A stretch of DNA of 25,771 nt from CAZLBC01 sp964557575 (lineage in GTDB: Bacteria > Planctomycetota > Phycisphaerae > SM23-33), in assembly GCA_964557575.1 (NCBI GenBank), contig CAZLBC010000071.1:1-25771 (forward strand), read 5' to 3'. Made by a program: the position numbers and the translations under genes. The notes beneath the pieces were generated by a model. That model was not told the origin of the DNA and searched no databases. It saw nothing but the letters and a program-made list of their open reading frames with translations. Every line of letters begins with the position of its first letter. The stretch's first letter is position 1. Shown here piece after piece: positions 16,271 to 24,010 of the stretch.

Positions 16271-18091
16271 ATGAGACGGATACGACGTATTGCCTGCTCC
16301 ATCGTGTGTTTGCTGACGATGTCTTCAGCCGTCGCCGGCGGTGAATTCTCTCTCTCGCTGGAACCGGACCTGCTCCGGGCGTCCGCCGTGTCGTCCCACG
16401 AGACCGCAGTTCCCGGCGATACCGTGCACGTCGCCCTCGTCCTCGATATCGACGAGAAGGGGGCGTTTTACGGGACGGATCCGGGCAAGTACGCCAAGCC
16501 CGCCGTTCTGACGGTTGACGCCGGCGGCCTCGACGCCGGCGATCCGGTCTGGCCGGCCCCGCAGCGCTACGAGCAGGACCTCGCGGGGGAGACGGTCGTC
16601 CAGTGGGTTTACAAGAACGAGGCCGTGGTATACGTGCCGATTACCATACCGGCCGACGCCGGCAAAAAGAACTACACGATCGCCCTGAACATGGACGGGC
16701 AGGTCTGCCTGCCGGACAAGTGCATCGACGTCGATGCGGCGGCGGAGGTCGCGATCGCGGTGGGGGACGAGACCGTACCGAACCTCGCGTGGAACGACCG
16801 GTTCGCCGCCGGTATCGAGGAGGCACGAGCGGCCGCCGCAACGGATCGCCGGCCGGCGGCCGGCGGGACGCCGCCCGGAGGCGTTACCGACCTGACCGTC
16901 TTCTCCGGCCTCGGCCTGGCCCTGCTGGCGGGTCTCATACTGAACATCATGCCCTGCGTCCTGCCGGTGATACCGATCAGGATCATCAGCCTGGTCACCA
17001 TGGCGGGTCAAGATCGCCGGCGGATGGTCACCCTCGGCCTGGCGTTTGCCGCGGGTATCGTCCTGTTCTTCGTTGCCGTCGCTGCGGCGAACATCGTCTT
17101 CCGCCTCGCCTTCGAACAGATCTTCACCATCAGCGGACTCTTCCAGTACCGGGCGGCCCGCGTCATCCTGGCCCTGATCATCGTGGCCGTCGCGGCGAAC
17201 CTCCTCGGGGCGTTTGAAATCCTGGTTCCCGGTCGGATCGCCGGCATGGGACAGGGCGGGGGCGGCGGGCACCTCTCCTCGGTCGGCATGGGCCTGATGA
17301 TGGCCGTCCTGGCCACCCCCTGCAGCTTCGCCATCCTGGCCAACGCGGTGGCCTGGGCCCAGTATGTTCCCCTGTGGCTGGGGACGGTCGCCATCGTCCT
17401 GATCGGCGTCGGCATGGCCGTTCCCCACGCGCTGCTCGCGGCGTTTCCCTCCCTCGTTGAAAAACTGCCGCAGCCGGGGAACTGGATGGAGAACTTCCGC
17501 AAGCTGATGGGATTCATCCTGCTGCCCGTCGCCGTCTGGCTGATTCACGCCGGCAGCGCGGACGCCTACCCCGCCTGGGTGACGGCCTACGCGGTGGTCC
17601 TGGTCATGTGCCTCTGGATCTGGGGTTCCTGGGTGCGGTACGACGCATCCTTCATCCGAAAGCTGCTGGTCAGGTCTATCGCGGGCGGTATCGCCGTGGC
17701 GGCGGGGATAGTCATGCTGAGCCCGCCCGGTGAGGACCTGGTCGATTTCCGGGACTACGATACCGCCGCGATTCGACGTGCCCGCGAGAACGGCCGGACC
17801 GTCCTGGTCAAGTTCACTTCGGCGACCTGCACGAGTTGCATCATCATCGACCGGACGGTCTACAGCGACCCGGCGGTGGCGTCGAAACTGGCGGAGGAGA
17901 ACATCCTGCCGGTGGTGGCCGACGTTACCGACGCCGATTCGGCGGCGGCGCGGGTACTCAAGGAGCGATACACGGCGGCCCCGCCGCTGACCGTCCTGTT
18001 GCCGCCGGACGGGGAACCGGTCAGGCTCGATGGAAAATTTTCAAGTGCCGATCTGATCGAAAAGATCGACGGACTCGACGCCGGGGGCTGA
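16271..18091 (+). CDS. dsbD: DsbD-type thiol:disulfide interchange protein
   Basis: It carries electrons from cytoplasmic thioredoxin across the membrane to periplasmic thiol proteins. From ATG 16271 it has 606 residues and a signal peptide (1-23). The N-terminal DsbD-alpha-like domain (24-165) has C146 and C151 in VCLPDKC. The eight-helix membrane part (about 208-480) has the two redox Cys: C229 in NIMPCVLPVIPI and C351 in ATPCSFAI. The C-terminal thioredoxin domain has CTSC at 520-523. All three Cys pairs are therefore present and the protein should be active. The GTG at 16220 would add 17 residues before the signal peptide; ATG 16271 has GGAG about 8 bases before it and is better. Neighbouring exported thioredoxin-fold proteins (14547 and 15156) are its plausible clients. 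Confidence 0.94.
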   Translation: MRRIRRIACSIVCLLTMSSAVAGGEFSLSLEPDLLRASAVSSHETAVPGDTVHVALVLDIDEKGAFYGTDPGKYAKPAVLTVDAGGLDAGDPVWPAPQRYEQDLAGETVVQWVYKNEAVVYVPITIPADAGKKNYTIALNMDGQVCLPDKCIDVDAAAEVAIAVGDETVPNLAWNDRFAAGIEEARAAAATDRRPAAGGTPPGGVTDLTVFSGLGLALLAGLILNIMPCVLPVIPIRIISLVTMAGQDRRRMVTLGLAFAAGIVLFFVAVAAANIVFRLAFEQIFTISGLFQYRAARVILALIIVAVAANLLGAFEILVPGRIAGMGQGGGGGHLSSVGMGLMMAVLATPCSFAILANAVAWAQYVPLWLGTVAIVLIGVGMAVPHALLAAFPSLVEKLPQPGNWMENFRKLMGFILLPVAVWLIHAGSADAYPAWVTAYAVVLVMCLWIWGSWVRYDASFIRKLLVRSIAGGIAVAAGIVMLSPPGEDLVDFRDYDTAAIRRARENGRTVLVKFTSATCTSCIIIDRTVYSDPAVASKLAEENILPVVADVTDADSAAARVLKERYTAAPPLTVLLPPDGEPVRLDGKFSSADLIEKIDGLDAGG

Positions 18092-18101
18092 CGGCGAGGA
18101 T

Positions 18102-18311
18102 ATGACGGAAGGCAAAAATACCCAGTCAAACACGGCCGGCGAAACGCCGCCCGCCGACGCATGGCAGTGCCTCAACTGCGATTACGTACACTATGCCCCG
18201 GCGCCGCCGGCGTTCTGCCCGGTCTGCGGCGCCCCGCCCGAACGGTTCGCGCCGGTGCGGCGGGGGGGCGGCAGGCCCGGGCGCGGTGACAGTCCCCGCC
18301 ACCTGGCGTGA
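18102..18311 (+). CDS. Small rubredoxin-like protein
   Basis: The protein has 69 residues with one rubredoxin-type iron (or zinc) knuckle pair: WQCLNCDYVHY with C23 and C26, and FCPVCGAPPERF with C39 and C42. This matches the C-terminal rubredoxin-like module of rubrerythrins standing alone, with a disordered N-terminus and an Arg/Gly-rich tail. It is shorter between the knuckles than classical rubredoxin. It could pass electrons in an oxidative-stress pathway, or only bind zinc. It begins 10 bases after dsbD and its TGA overlaps the next start by 4 bases (GTGA), so translation is coupled. Confidence 0.8.
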   Translation: MTEGKNTQSNTAGETPPADAWQCLNCDYVHYAPAPPAFCPVCGAPPERFAPVRRGGGRPGRGDSPRHLA

Positions 18312-19018
18312 GCGGGCAAAGCACGACCATGGTACTCCACGAATTCGACGATATGCATGATATGCGCGGCCGGGCGGCCGCGGTGCTCGGCGAACATCTG
18401 TGTCTCTCCCCGGCGGCGCTCCACGCCGTCCTCCTCCCCGGCGGCCGCACGCCGTTGCCGGTGTACGCGGCGGTTGCCGCCGATCCGCCCCGCGTCGATG
18501 AACACCTGCACGTACTTCTCTCCGACGAACGCCACGTGCCCCTCGATGACGGGCGGAGCAACTACGGCGGCATGCGACGTTTCCTCGACGCCCTCGGCGT
18601 GCCCGACGGGCGGCGCCTGCGGGTTGATACCGCGTTGAGCCCGGCCCCGGCGGCCGCGGCGTACGACGAGCGGATCGCGTGGTTCTTTGCGGCCGGCGGC
18701 CGGATCACCCTCGCCCTCCTCGGTCTCGGCGCCGACGGCCACACGGCATCGCTCTTCGGGGAGGCGGACCTGCAGTCGGCCGGGGAACGGTACGCCATCG
18801 CCGTGTCCGGCCCGGACGGCATGAACCGGGTGACGGCGGCGCCGGCGGTGCTGCGGGCCGCTGAGCGGATCGTCTTTCTGGCGGCCGGACCTGAGAAGGC
18901 GGCGGTGGTACGGAAACTCATCGAGCACCCCGCGGACGTGATCGCGGGGATGGCGGTTGCGGGGGGCGTCGAACCGGACGTCTGGTACTGTCCCGAGGCC
19001 CCGGGTGCGCACGAATGA
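18308..19018 (+). CDS. pgl: 6-phosphogluconolactonase
   Basis: It hydrolyses 6-phosphogluconolactone in the oxidative pentose-phosphate pathway, in the cytoplasm. Three family motifs are clear: LPGGRTP (43-49), LSDERHVP (71-78) and LLGLGADGHTASLF (137-150). The length of 236 residues is normal. The GTG at 18308 overlaps the previous stop by 4 bases; an ATG at 18329 is the alternative. Its presence amid thiol-redox genes suggests a link to NADPH supply, since no zwf or gnd lies nearby. Its stop overlaps the next start by 4 bases (ATGA). Confidence 0.93.
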   Translation: MSGQSTTMVLHEFDDMHDMRGRAAAVLGEHLCLSPAALHAVLLPGGRTPLPVYAAVAADPPRVDEHLHVLLSDERHVPLDDGRSNYGGMRRFLDALGVPDGRRLRVDTALSPAPAAAAYDERIAWFFAAGGRITLALLGLGADGHTASLFGEADLQSAGERYAIAVSGPDGMNRVTAAPAVLRAAERIVFLAAGPEKAAVVRKLIEHPADVIAGMAVAGGVEPDVWYCPEAPGAHE

Positions 19019-19950
19019 ATCACGAAACCATGGAACCGGATGCGAGCATACCGGCGGTCCGGCGGGTCGCGATCGTCGGCCTGCTTTGCAATGTTCTCCT
19101 TGCGGCGCTGAAATTCGCGTGCGGTATTCTCGGCGCGAGCCAGGCGGTCGTCGCGGACGCCCTGCACTCCCTTTCCGACTGCACCACGGACCTCGCCGTC
19201 CTGGTCGGCTCCCGGTACTGGGCGAAACCCGCGGACGCCGACCACCAGTACGGGCACCGGCGGGTTGAGATACTCGTCACGGTGTTTATCGGCCTGGTCC
19301 TGGCGGCGGTCGGGTTGGGCGTGGCCTGGAAGGCGGCGGTGACGATTGCCGCGGGTCGGCAGGAGCCGCCGGGCAGGATCGCGCTCTACGCCGTCATCGT
19401 ATCCATTGTCGCCAAGGAACTGCTGTTCCGGTGGACGCGGAAGCGGGGCCGGCAGTTGCAGTCCGGTCCGCTGGTTGCGAACGCCTGGCACCATCGCTCC
19501 GACGCGCTCAGTTCCGTGCCGGCGGGCCTGGCCGTCCTCGGCGCCGAGCTGTTTCCCGCGTGGGCGTACCTGGACACTATCGGGGCGCTGGTCGTCGCCG
19601 TATTCATCCTGCAGTTCGCCTGGCGGATCACCCTGCCGGAACTCAACAAGCTTCTGGACCGCCGGGCATCAAAGCGCACCACCGAAGAGATATGCCGGAT
19701 CGCCCGGGAAACCGACGGCGTCCGGGACACCCATGCCGTGCGTTCGCGGTACGTGAGCGGCTCCGACCTGGCCGTCGACCTGCACGTCCTCGTCGACGGG
19801 GACATGAGCGTCCGCCGCGGCCACGAGATAGCCGGGGCCGTCCGCCGCCGTCTCCTGGAGCAGGCCGCGAACGTAGTGGATGTTGTCGTGCACATCGAGC
19901 CGCAGGAACACACGGAAGAGGCGGAACGTTCTGTGGGGCCCGTTCGTTGA
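19015..19950 (+). CDS. Cation diffusion facilitator (CDF) metal efflux transporter
   Basis: This inner-membrane divalent-metal/proton antiporter has 311 residues. Six helices precede a cytoplasmic domain (about 212-300). The transport site has H51-x3-D55 in helix 2 (ADALHSLSD) and H159-x3-D163 in helix 5 (HHRSD), a four-ligand set closest to zinc-type CDFs, whereas FieF has Asp instead of the first His. The cytoplasmic domain ends in VVVHIEP. Zinc or cadmium is the best guess, with iron or cobalt possible. Start and stop overlap pgl and the following small gene by 4 bases each, so it is embedded in the redox operon. Confidence 0.9.
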   Translation: MNHETMEPDASIPAVRRVAIVGLLCNVLLAALKFACGILGASQAVVADALHSLSDCTTDLAVLVGSRYWAKPADADHQYGHRRVEILVTVFIGLVLAAVGLGVAWKAAVTIAAGRQEPPGRIALYAVIVSIVAKELLFRWTRKRGRQLQSGPLVANAWHHRSDALSSVPAGLAVLGAELFPAWAYLDTIGALVVAVFILQFAWRITLPELNKLLDRRASKRTTEEICRIARETDGVRDTHAVRSRYVSGSDLAVDLHVLVDGDMSVRRGHEIAGAVRRRLLEQAANVVDVVVHIEPQEHTEEAERSVGPVR

Positions 19951-20168
19951 AAAGGCTGACATACAACAGCGTTCTCGGCACCGATCCGCAGGTCTCGACG
20001 CTCATGCCGTGCGCGTTCGGCGTGTACGCGGGGGACGACGGGACGGTGTATATTTCCGGCATGAATACCGGAATGATGGGCACGATGATGGGGGGCAACA
20101 TCGCCGCGGTCATGGGCGGGAAGGTCGCGGAAGATGAGAAAAAGATCCTGTCGGCCGTGGTAAAGTAA
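19947..20168 (+). CDS. Short DUF302-like protein, Met-rich
   Basis: This is a 73-residue reading frame starting with TTG at 19947 and overlapping the CDF stop by 4 bases, the same coupling as its neighbours. The segment STLMPCAFGVYAGDDGTVYI followed by MNTGMMGTMMGG and IAAVMGG resembles the C-terminal half of DUF302 proteins, which are usually about 125-160 residues, so the N-terminal half is missing. Eight Met and one Cys in about 45 residues could bind copper. It could be a remnant or a small real protein; conserved overlap spacing favours a real gene. No ATG start exists in frame upstream without running into CDF. The gene is followed by a hairpin. Confidence 0.6.
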   Translation: MKRLTYNSVLGTDPQVSTLMPCAFGVYAGDDGTVYISGMNTGMMGTMMGGNIAAVMGGKVAEDEKKILSAVVK

Positions 20169-20197
20169 GCTGCGGGTGGTACAGTGATACGCAACGT

Positions 20198-20222
20198 ATG
20201 ATGTAGCATACAACATCATTTT
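20198..20222 (+). terminator. Weak hairpin with T-run after the redox operon
   Basis: ATGATGT (20198-20204) and ACATCAT (20213-20219) pair over an 8-base loop and are followed by TTT. It can end the redox operon, or it may be an operator for the exporter gene starting at 20232, since only about 10 bases separate them. The stem is AT-rich, so termination would be leaky. Confidence 0.4.
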
Positions 20223-20231
20223 CGGGAGATC

Positions 20232-23174
20232 ATGACAGTGAAAACAGGCGACAGAATGACGGGATTCGCCCTTTCCCATCACCGGCTGGTTACCCTCCTG
20301 ATGGTTGCGGCGACCCTCGCGGTCCTCCTGGCGGCGGCGGTTCCCTCGCTGCGGCAGGTGCCGGGACTGCCCGGCTGGGTGTATTCCCTGTCGGAAACGG
20401 TCGATTTCCTGCCGCAGGTCAGGGTGGATACCGATCCGGAGAACATGCTCGCCGAGGACGAGGCGGTCCGCGTATTCCACGACCGCATGAAGGAGAAGAT
20501 GGGCCTGCACGACATGATCGTGGTGGGCGTGATCAACGAGAAGGATCCCGACGGGGTGTTCAACCCCGCGACGCTGAAGAAGGTCCACGAACTGACCGCG
20601 TTCGCCGCCGACCTGCAGTACGACGGGGAGGGTAATCTCGTGCGGGGGCCGCCGTCCGGTGCGGCGGGCGAACGCACGGCCGGCGAGCCTGCCGCCGACG
20701 GGCCGGCGGAACCGGCCGTCGAGGGGCTTCCCGCCCCGCCCGGTAAAGAATCGGGCGAGCCCGCGGTGGAAGGACTGCCCGAGCCGTCGGTGGAAGGTCT
20801 GGACGAACCCGCCGTCGAGGGCCTCGACGATACGGAAGGCGAAAAGGAAGCGGCCGGGACGCCGCCGGCGGAAACACCCGCGGCGGGCGAGACGCTGCGC
20901 GGCGTGGTGCCGGGAGATGTCATCGCGCCCTCGACGGTCGACGCCATCGAGCCCCGCTCGGGAACTCTGGTCTTCGAGTGGCTGATGAAGACGCCGCCGG
21001 AGACGCGCGAGGAGGCGCGGGAGATACGCCGCAAGGCCATGCGGGTGCCGTTCCTGAAGGGGACGATGATCAGCGAGGACGGAAAGGCTCTCGCGATATA
21101 CCTCCCGATCACCGAAAAGAAGCTGAGCTACAGGATGTACTCGGCCCTGAATAAGAAGATCGCGGCGCTGCCCGCGGGCGACGAGGAATACCACATCACC
21201 GGCCTTCCCGTCGCCGAGGACACCTTCGGGGTCGAGATGTTCAAGCAGATGGCCGTTTCCGCCCCGATCGCCATGGGCCTGATCTTTCTGCTGATGCTTT
21301 TTTTCTTCCGCAAGCTGATCGTGGTGATCTCGCCGATGATCGCGGCGCTGGTGACCGTTATCATCACGATGGGGTCCCTGGTGCTCAGCGGGTTTCCGAT
21401 CCACATCATGAGCAGCATGATTCCCATCTTCCTGATGCCCATCGCGGTCCTGGACAGCATCCACATCATCAGCGAGTTCTTCGAGGTCTACCAGCGGCAC
21501 CGCGACCGCACAAAGGCCATGACCGCGGTCATGGAAGCACTCTTCATGCCGATGCTGTACACCTCCCTGACCTCGGCGGCCGGGTTCGCCTCCCTGGCAC
21601 TCACCCCCATTCCGCCGGTCCAGGTGTTCGGCGTCTTCGTGGCGGCCGGCATCATGCTGGCCTGGCTGCTGACCGTGACCTTCATCCCGGCGTTCGTTAT
21701 GTTCATTTCCCCGCGGCGCCTGGAGAATTTCGGCAGGAAGACGGGGGGGCAGGAACAGGACACCGCGCTGGGGCGGGGGTTGAATCGCGTCGGCCGCTGG
21801 ACGGCCCGCCGGGCCAGACCGATCATCGCTGCCGCCGCGATCGCCCTGGCGGGGGCGGTCTGGGGGATCACGCTGATCAACGTCAACGACAACCCCGTCG
21901 AGTGGTTCGAGGAGGACCACCCCATCCGCCGCGCGGACCGCGTTTTGAACGAGCATTTCGGCGGTACGTACATGGCTTTTCTCGCCATGGATGCCGCCGG
22001 CGGGGGAGACGAACAGGTCTTCAAGCAGCCGGAGGTCCTGCGGTGGCAGGCCGGGCTGCAGGAGTCCCTGGAAGCGGGGAGCACGGTGGGCAAGAGCAAC
22101 GCCCTGGCCGATATCGTCAAGACGGTCCATCGCGACCTGCTTGCCGATGCGGTCGACGACCCGCAGATCGATTCCTATTTCCGGATCCCCGATTCGCGGG
22201 GGGCGGTCGCGGAGTGCCTCATGCAGTTCCAGTCGAGCCACCGGTACGCGGACATCGACCACTTCGTCACTCCGGACTACCGGACGTCGAGCGTCTGGTT
22301 CCAGTTGACCAGCGGCGACAACCGGGACATGGCGGCGGTGGTCCGGCAGGCCGAGCAGTACGTTGCGGACAATCCTCCCCCGGTCGATATCGATACCCGG
22401 TGGTTCGGGCTGACCTACATCAACGTCGTCTGGCAGGACCGGATGGTCAACGGCATGCTTGAGGCCCTCTCCGGGTCGTTCATCGTGGTGTTCCTGCTCA
22501 TGACGTTCCTGTTTCGCTCGCCGCTCTGGGGACTGCTGTGCATGGTGCCCCTGACGGTGACGCTCGCCGGGATCTACGGGGTCATCGGCCTCGTGGGCAA
22601 GGACTACGACATGCCGGTGGCCGTCCTCAGCAGCCTCACCCTCGGGCTGGCGGTGGACTTCGCCATTCACTTCCTGGCTCGCAGCCGGGAACTGTACCGC
22701 GCCCACGGATCGTGGGAGAAGGCAGCCGCCCACGTCTTCGGCGAGCCGGCGCGGGCGATTACCCGCAACATCATCGTCATTGCCGCCGGGTTCACCCCGC
22801 TGCTGCTGGCGCCGCTGGTACCCTACCAGACGGTCGGGACGCTCCTGGCGACGATATTGCTGGTCAGCGGGGCCGGGACGCTGCTGATTTTGCCGGCACT
22901 CGTGCAGGTCCTGCGCCGCCCGCTGTTTCGCGCTCTCGAGCAGGGGGGCGTGCCCTCCGCGTGCCGGTGCGGTATCTGCCTGACGACGGCGATCGTTGTC
23001 GTCGGGCTGCTGGCCTTCACCTTCTATTCCCACTTCGGCTGGGCGGTGATGACCTGGCTGGCGGCGGGGGGCGTCGTCGCGGCGGGGCTGGTCTGCCTGC
23101 TGTTGTCCCGCCGGCAGAAATGTCGTATGCTTGAAAAGACAAAAAACGAGGAGGAAACCGATGACCAGGAATAA
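20232..23174 (+). CDS. RND exporter of the HAE3/MMPL type
   Basis: This inner-membrane proton-driven exporter has 980 residues and two internally repeated halves. TM1 is at about 18-38, followed by a periplasmic domain and a helix bundle from about 330 (SAPIAMGLIFLLMLFF) with AVLDSIHIISEF. The second half contains GLAVDFAIHF, the family proton-relay motif. It lacks the adaptor and TolC partners of classical RND pumps; genes for a LolA-like carrier and a beta-barrel follow, so the substrate is probably a lipid or other hydrophobic compound sent to the outer membrane. Unusual parts: an inserted Pro/Glu-rich stretch (about 139-222) with four EP(A/S)VEGL repeats at 160-198, and two added C-terminal helices (about 916-961). 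GGGAG lies just before the ATG. Confidence 0.88.
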   Translation: MTVKTGDRMTGFALSHHRLVTLLMVAATLAVLLAAAVPSLRQVPGLPGWVYSLSETVDFLPQVRVDTDPENMLAEDEAVRVFHDRMKEKMGLHDMIVVGVINEKDPDGVFNPATLKKVHELTAFAADLQYDGEGNLVRGPPSGAAGERTAGEPAADGPAEPAVEGLPAPPGKESGEPAVEGLPEPSVEGLDEPAVEGLDDTEGEKEAAGTPPAETPAAGETLRGVVPGDVIAPSTVDAIEPRSGTLVFEWLMKTPPETREEAREIRRKAMRVPFLKGTMISEDGKALAIYLPITEKKLSYRMYSALNKKIAALPAGDEEYHITGLPVAEDTFGVEMFKQMAVSAPIAMGLIFLLMLFFFRKLIVVISPMIAALVTVIITMGSLVLSGFPIHIMSSMIPIFLMPIAVLDSIHIISEFFEVYQRHRDRTKAMTAVMEALFMPMLYTSLTSAAGFASLALTPIPPVQVFGVFVAAGIMLAWLLTVTFIPAFVMFISPRRLENFGRKTGGQEQDTALGRGLNRVGRWTARRARPIIAAAAIALAGAVWGITLINVNDNPVEWFEEDHPIRRADRVLNEHFGGTYMAFLAMDAAGGGDEQVFKQPEVLRWQAGLQESLEAGSTVGKSNALADIVKTVHRDLLADAVDDPQIDSYFRIPDSRGAVAECLMQFQSSHRYADIDHFVTPDYRTSSVWFQLTSGDNRDMAAVVRQAEQYVADNPPPVDIDTRWFGLTYINVVWQDRMVNGMLEALSGSFIVVFLLMTFLFRSPLWGLLCMVPLTVTLAGIYGVIGLVGKDYDMPVAVLSSLTLGLAVDFAIHFLARSRELYRAHGSWEKAAAHVFGEPARAITRNIIVIAAGFTPLLLAPLVPYQTVGTLLATILLVSGAGTLLILPALVQVLRRPLFRALEQGGVPSACRCGICLTTAIVVVGLLAFTFYSHFGWAVMTWLAAGGVVAAGLVCLLLSRRQKCRMLEKTKNEEETDDQE

Positions 23175-24000
23175 CCGTTGTATCGTGGCAGTGTTCGTCG
23201 CCGGCCTCGCCGCCGGCGCGGGTGCCGGGGAAAACGAAAAGATGACGGCCGGGGAAATCGTGGAACGGGCCAATTACACCGCCTACTACCAGGGGGCCGA
23301 CGGGCGGGCCCGGGTGACGATGACGATCGTCGACGACCAGGGCCGCGAGCGGAACCGGGAACTCTCCATCCTCCGGTACGACGACGCGGAGAAAAAGGTC
23401 GCGGACGACAAGAGTTTCACCGGCGACCAGAAATTCTACGTCTACTTCTACCGGCCCGCCGACGTCGACAAGATGAGTTACCTCGTTCACAAGCACACCG
23501 ACGTGGGCACGGAAGACGACCGCTGGCTCTACCTGCCGAAGGTGGACCTGGTCAAGCGGATCGCCGGCAGCGAGAAGCGGACCAGTTTCGTCGGGAGCAA
23601 TTTCTTCTACGAGGACATCTCCGGGCGCAATCCAAAGCTCGACACGCACGAACTGGCCGGGACCACGAAGTCGTACTACGTCCTCAAGAGCACGCCGAAA
23701 AAACCGGACGACGTCGAGTTCGCCTGGTTCAAGACCTGGATTCACAAGGATACCTTCCTCGTGGTCAAGAACGAATACTACGACGACAAGGGCCGCGCGT
23801 ACCGCCGGTACGAGGCGAAGAAGGTCGACAAGATCGACGGCTTCTGGACGGTACTGAAGGCACGGATGACCGACCTGCTCGCCAAGCGGTACACGGACGT
23901 GGTGTATGAAAACGTGAAGTATAACGCGGGCATCCCGGAGGATATCTTCACCGAGCGGTACCTCCGCCGGCCCCCCGCAAAGTATCTCGCCAAGGAGTGA
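23161..24000 (+). CDS. LolA-like outer membrane lipoprotein-sorting protein
   Basis: The protein has 279 residues with a signal peptide (1-23). The rest matches the LolA-like proteins annotated as outer membrane lipoprotein-sorting protein: an early amphipathic ANYTAYYQGADGRARVTMTI segment, FYRPADVDKMSYLVHKH, and RWLYLPKVDLVKRIAGSEK, typical of the convex half-barrel that binds acyl chains. It probably carries a hydrophobic cargo through the periplasm between the RND exporter and the barrel. ATG 23161 has GAGGAGGAAA about 5 bases upstream and overlaps the exporter stop by 14 bases; the ATG at 23131 lacks a ribosome site and would spoil the signal peptide. Confidence 0.85.
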   Translation: MTRNNRCIVAVFVAGLAAGAGAGENEKMTAGEIVERANYTAYYQGADGRARVTMTIVDDQGRERNRELSILRYDDAEKKVADDKSFTGDQKFYVYFYRPADVDKMSYLVHKHTDVGTEDDRWLYLPKVDLVKRIAGSEKRTSFVGSNFFYEDISGRNPKLDTHELAGTTKSYYVLKSTPKKPDDVEFAWFKTWIHKDTFLVVKNEYYDDKGRAYRRYEAKKVDKIDGFWTVLKARMTDLLAKRYTDVVYENVKYNAGIPEDIFTERYLRRPPAKYLAKE

Positions 24001-24010
24001 CGGCCGCGGC

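Noticed and set aside
20709..20825. Recent DNA-level tandem duplication in the RND gene
   Set aside because: The four peptide repeats use different codons and unequal spacing, so they are not a fresh DNA duplication.
19386..23273. 1295-residue minus-strand open frame opposite the CDF, DUF302-like and RND genes
   Set aside because: His/Arg/Gln-rich shadow frame crossing several real genes and a spacer; no family motif.
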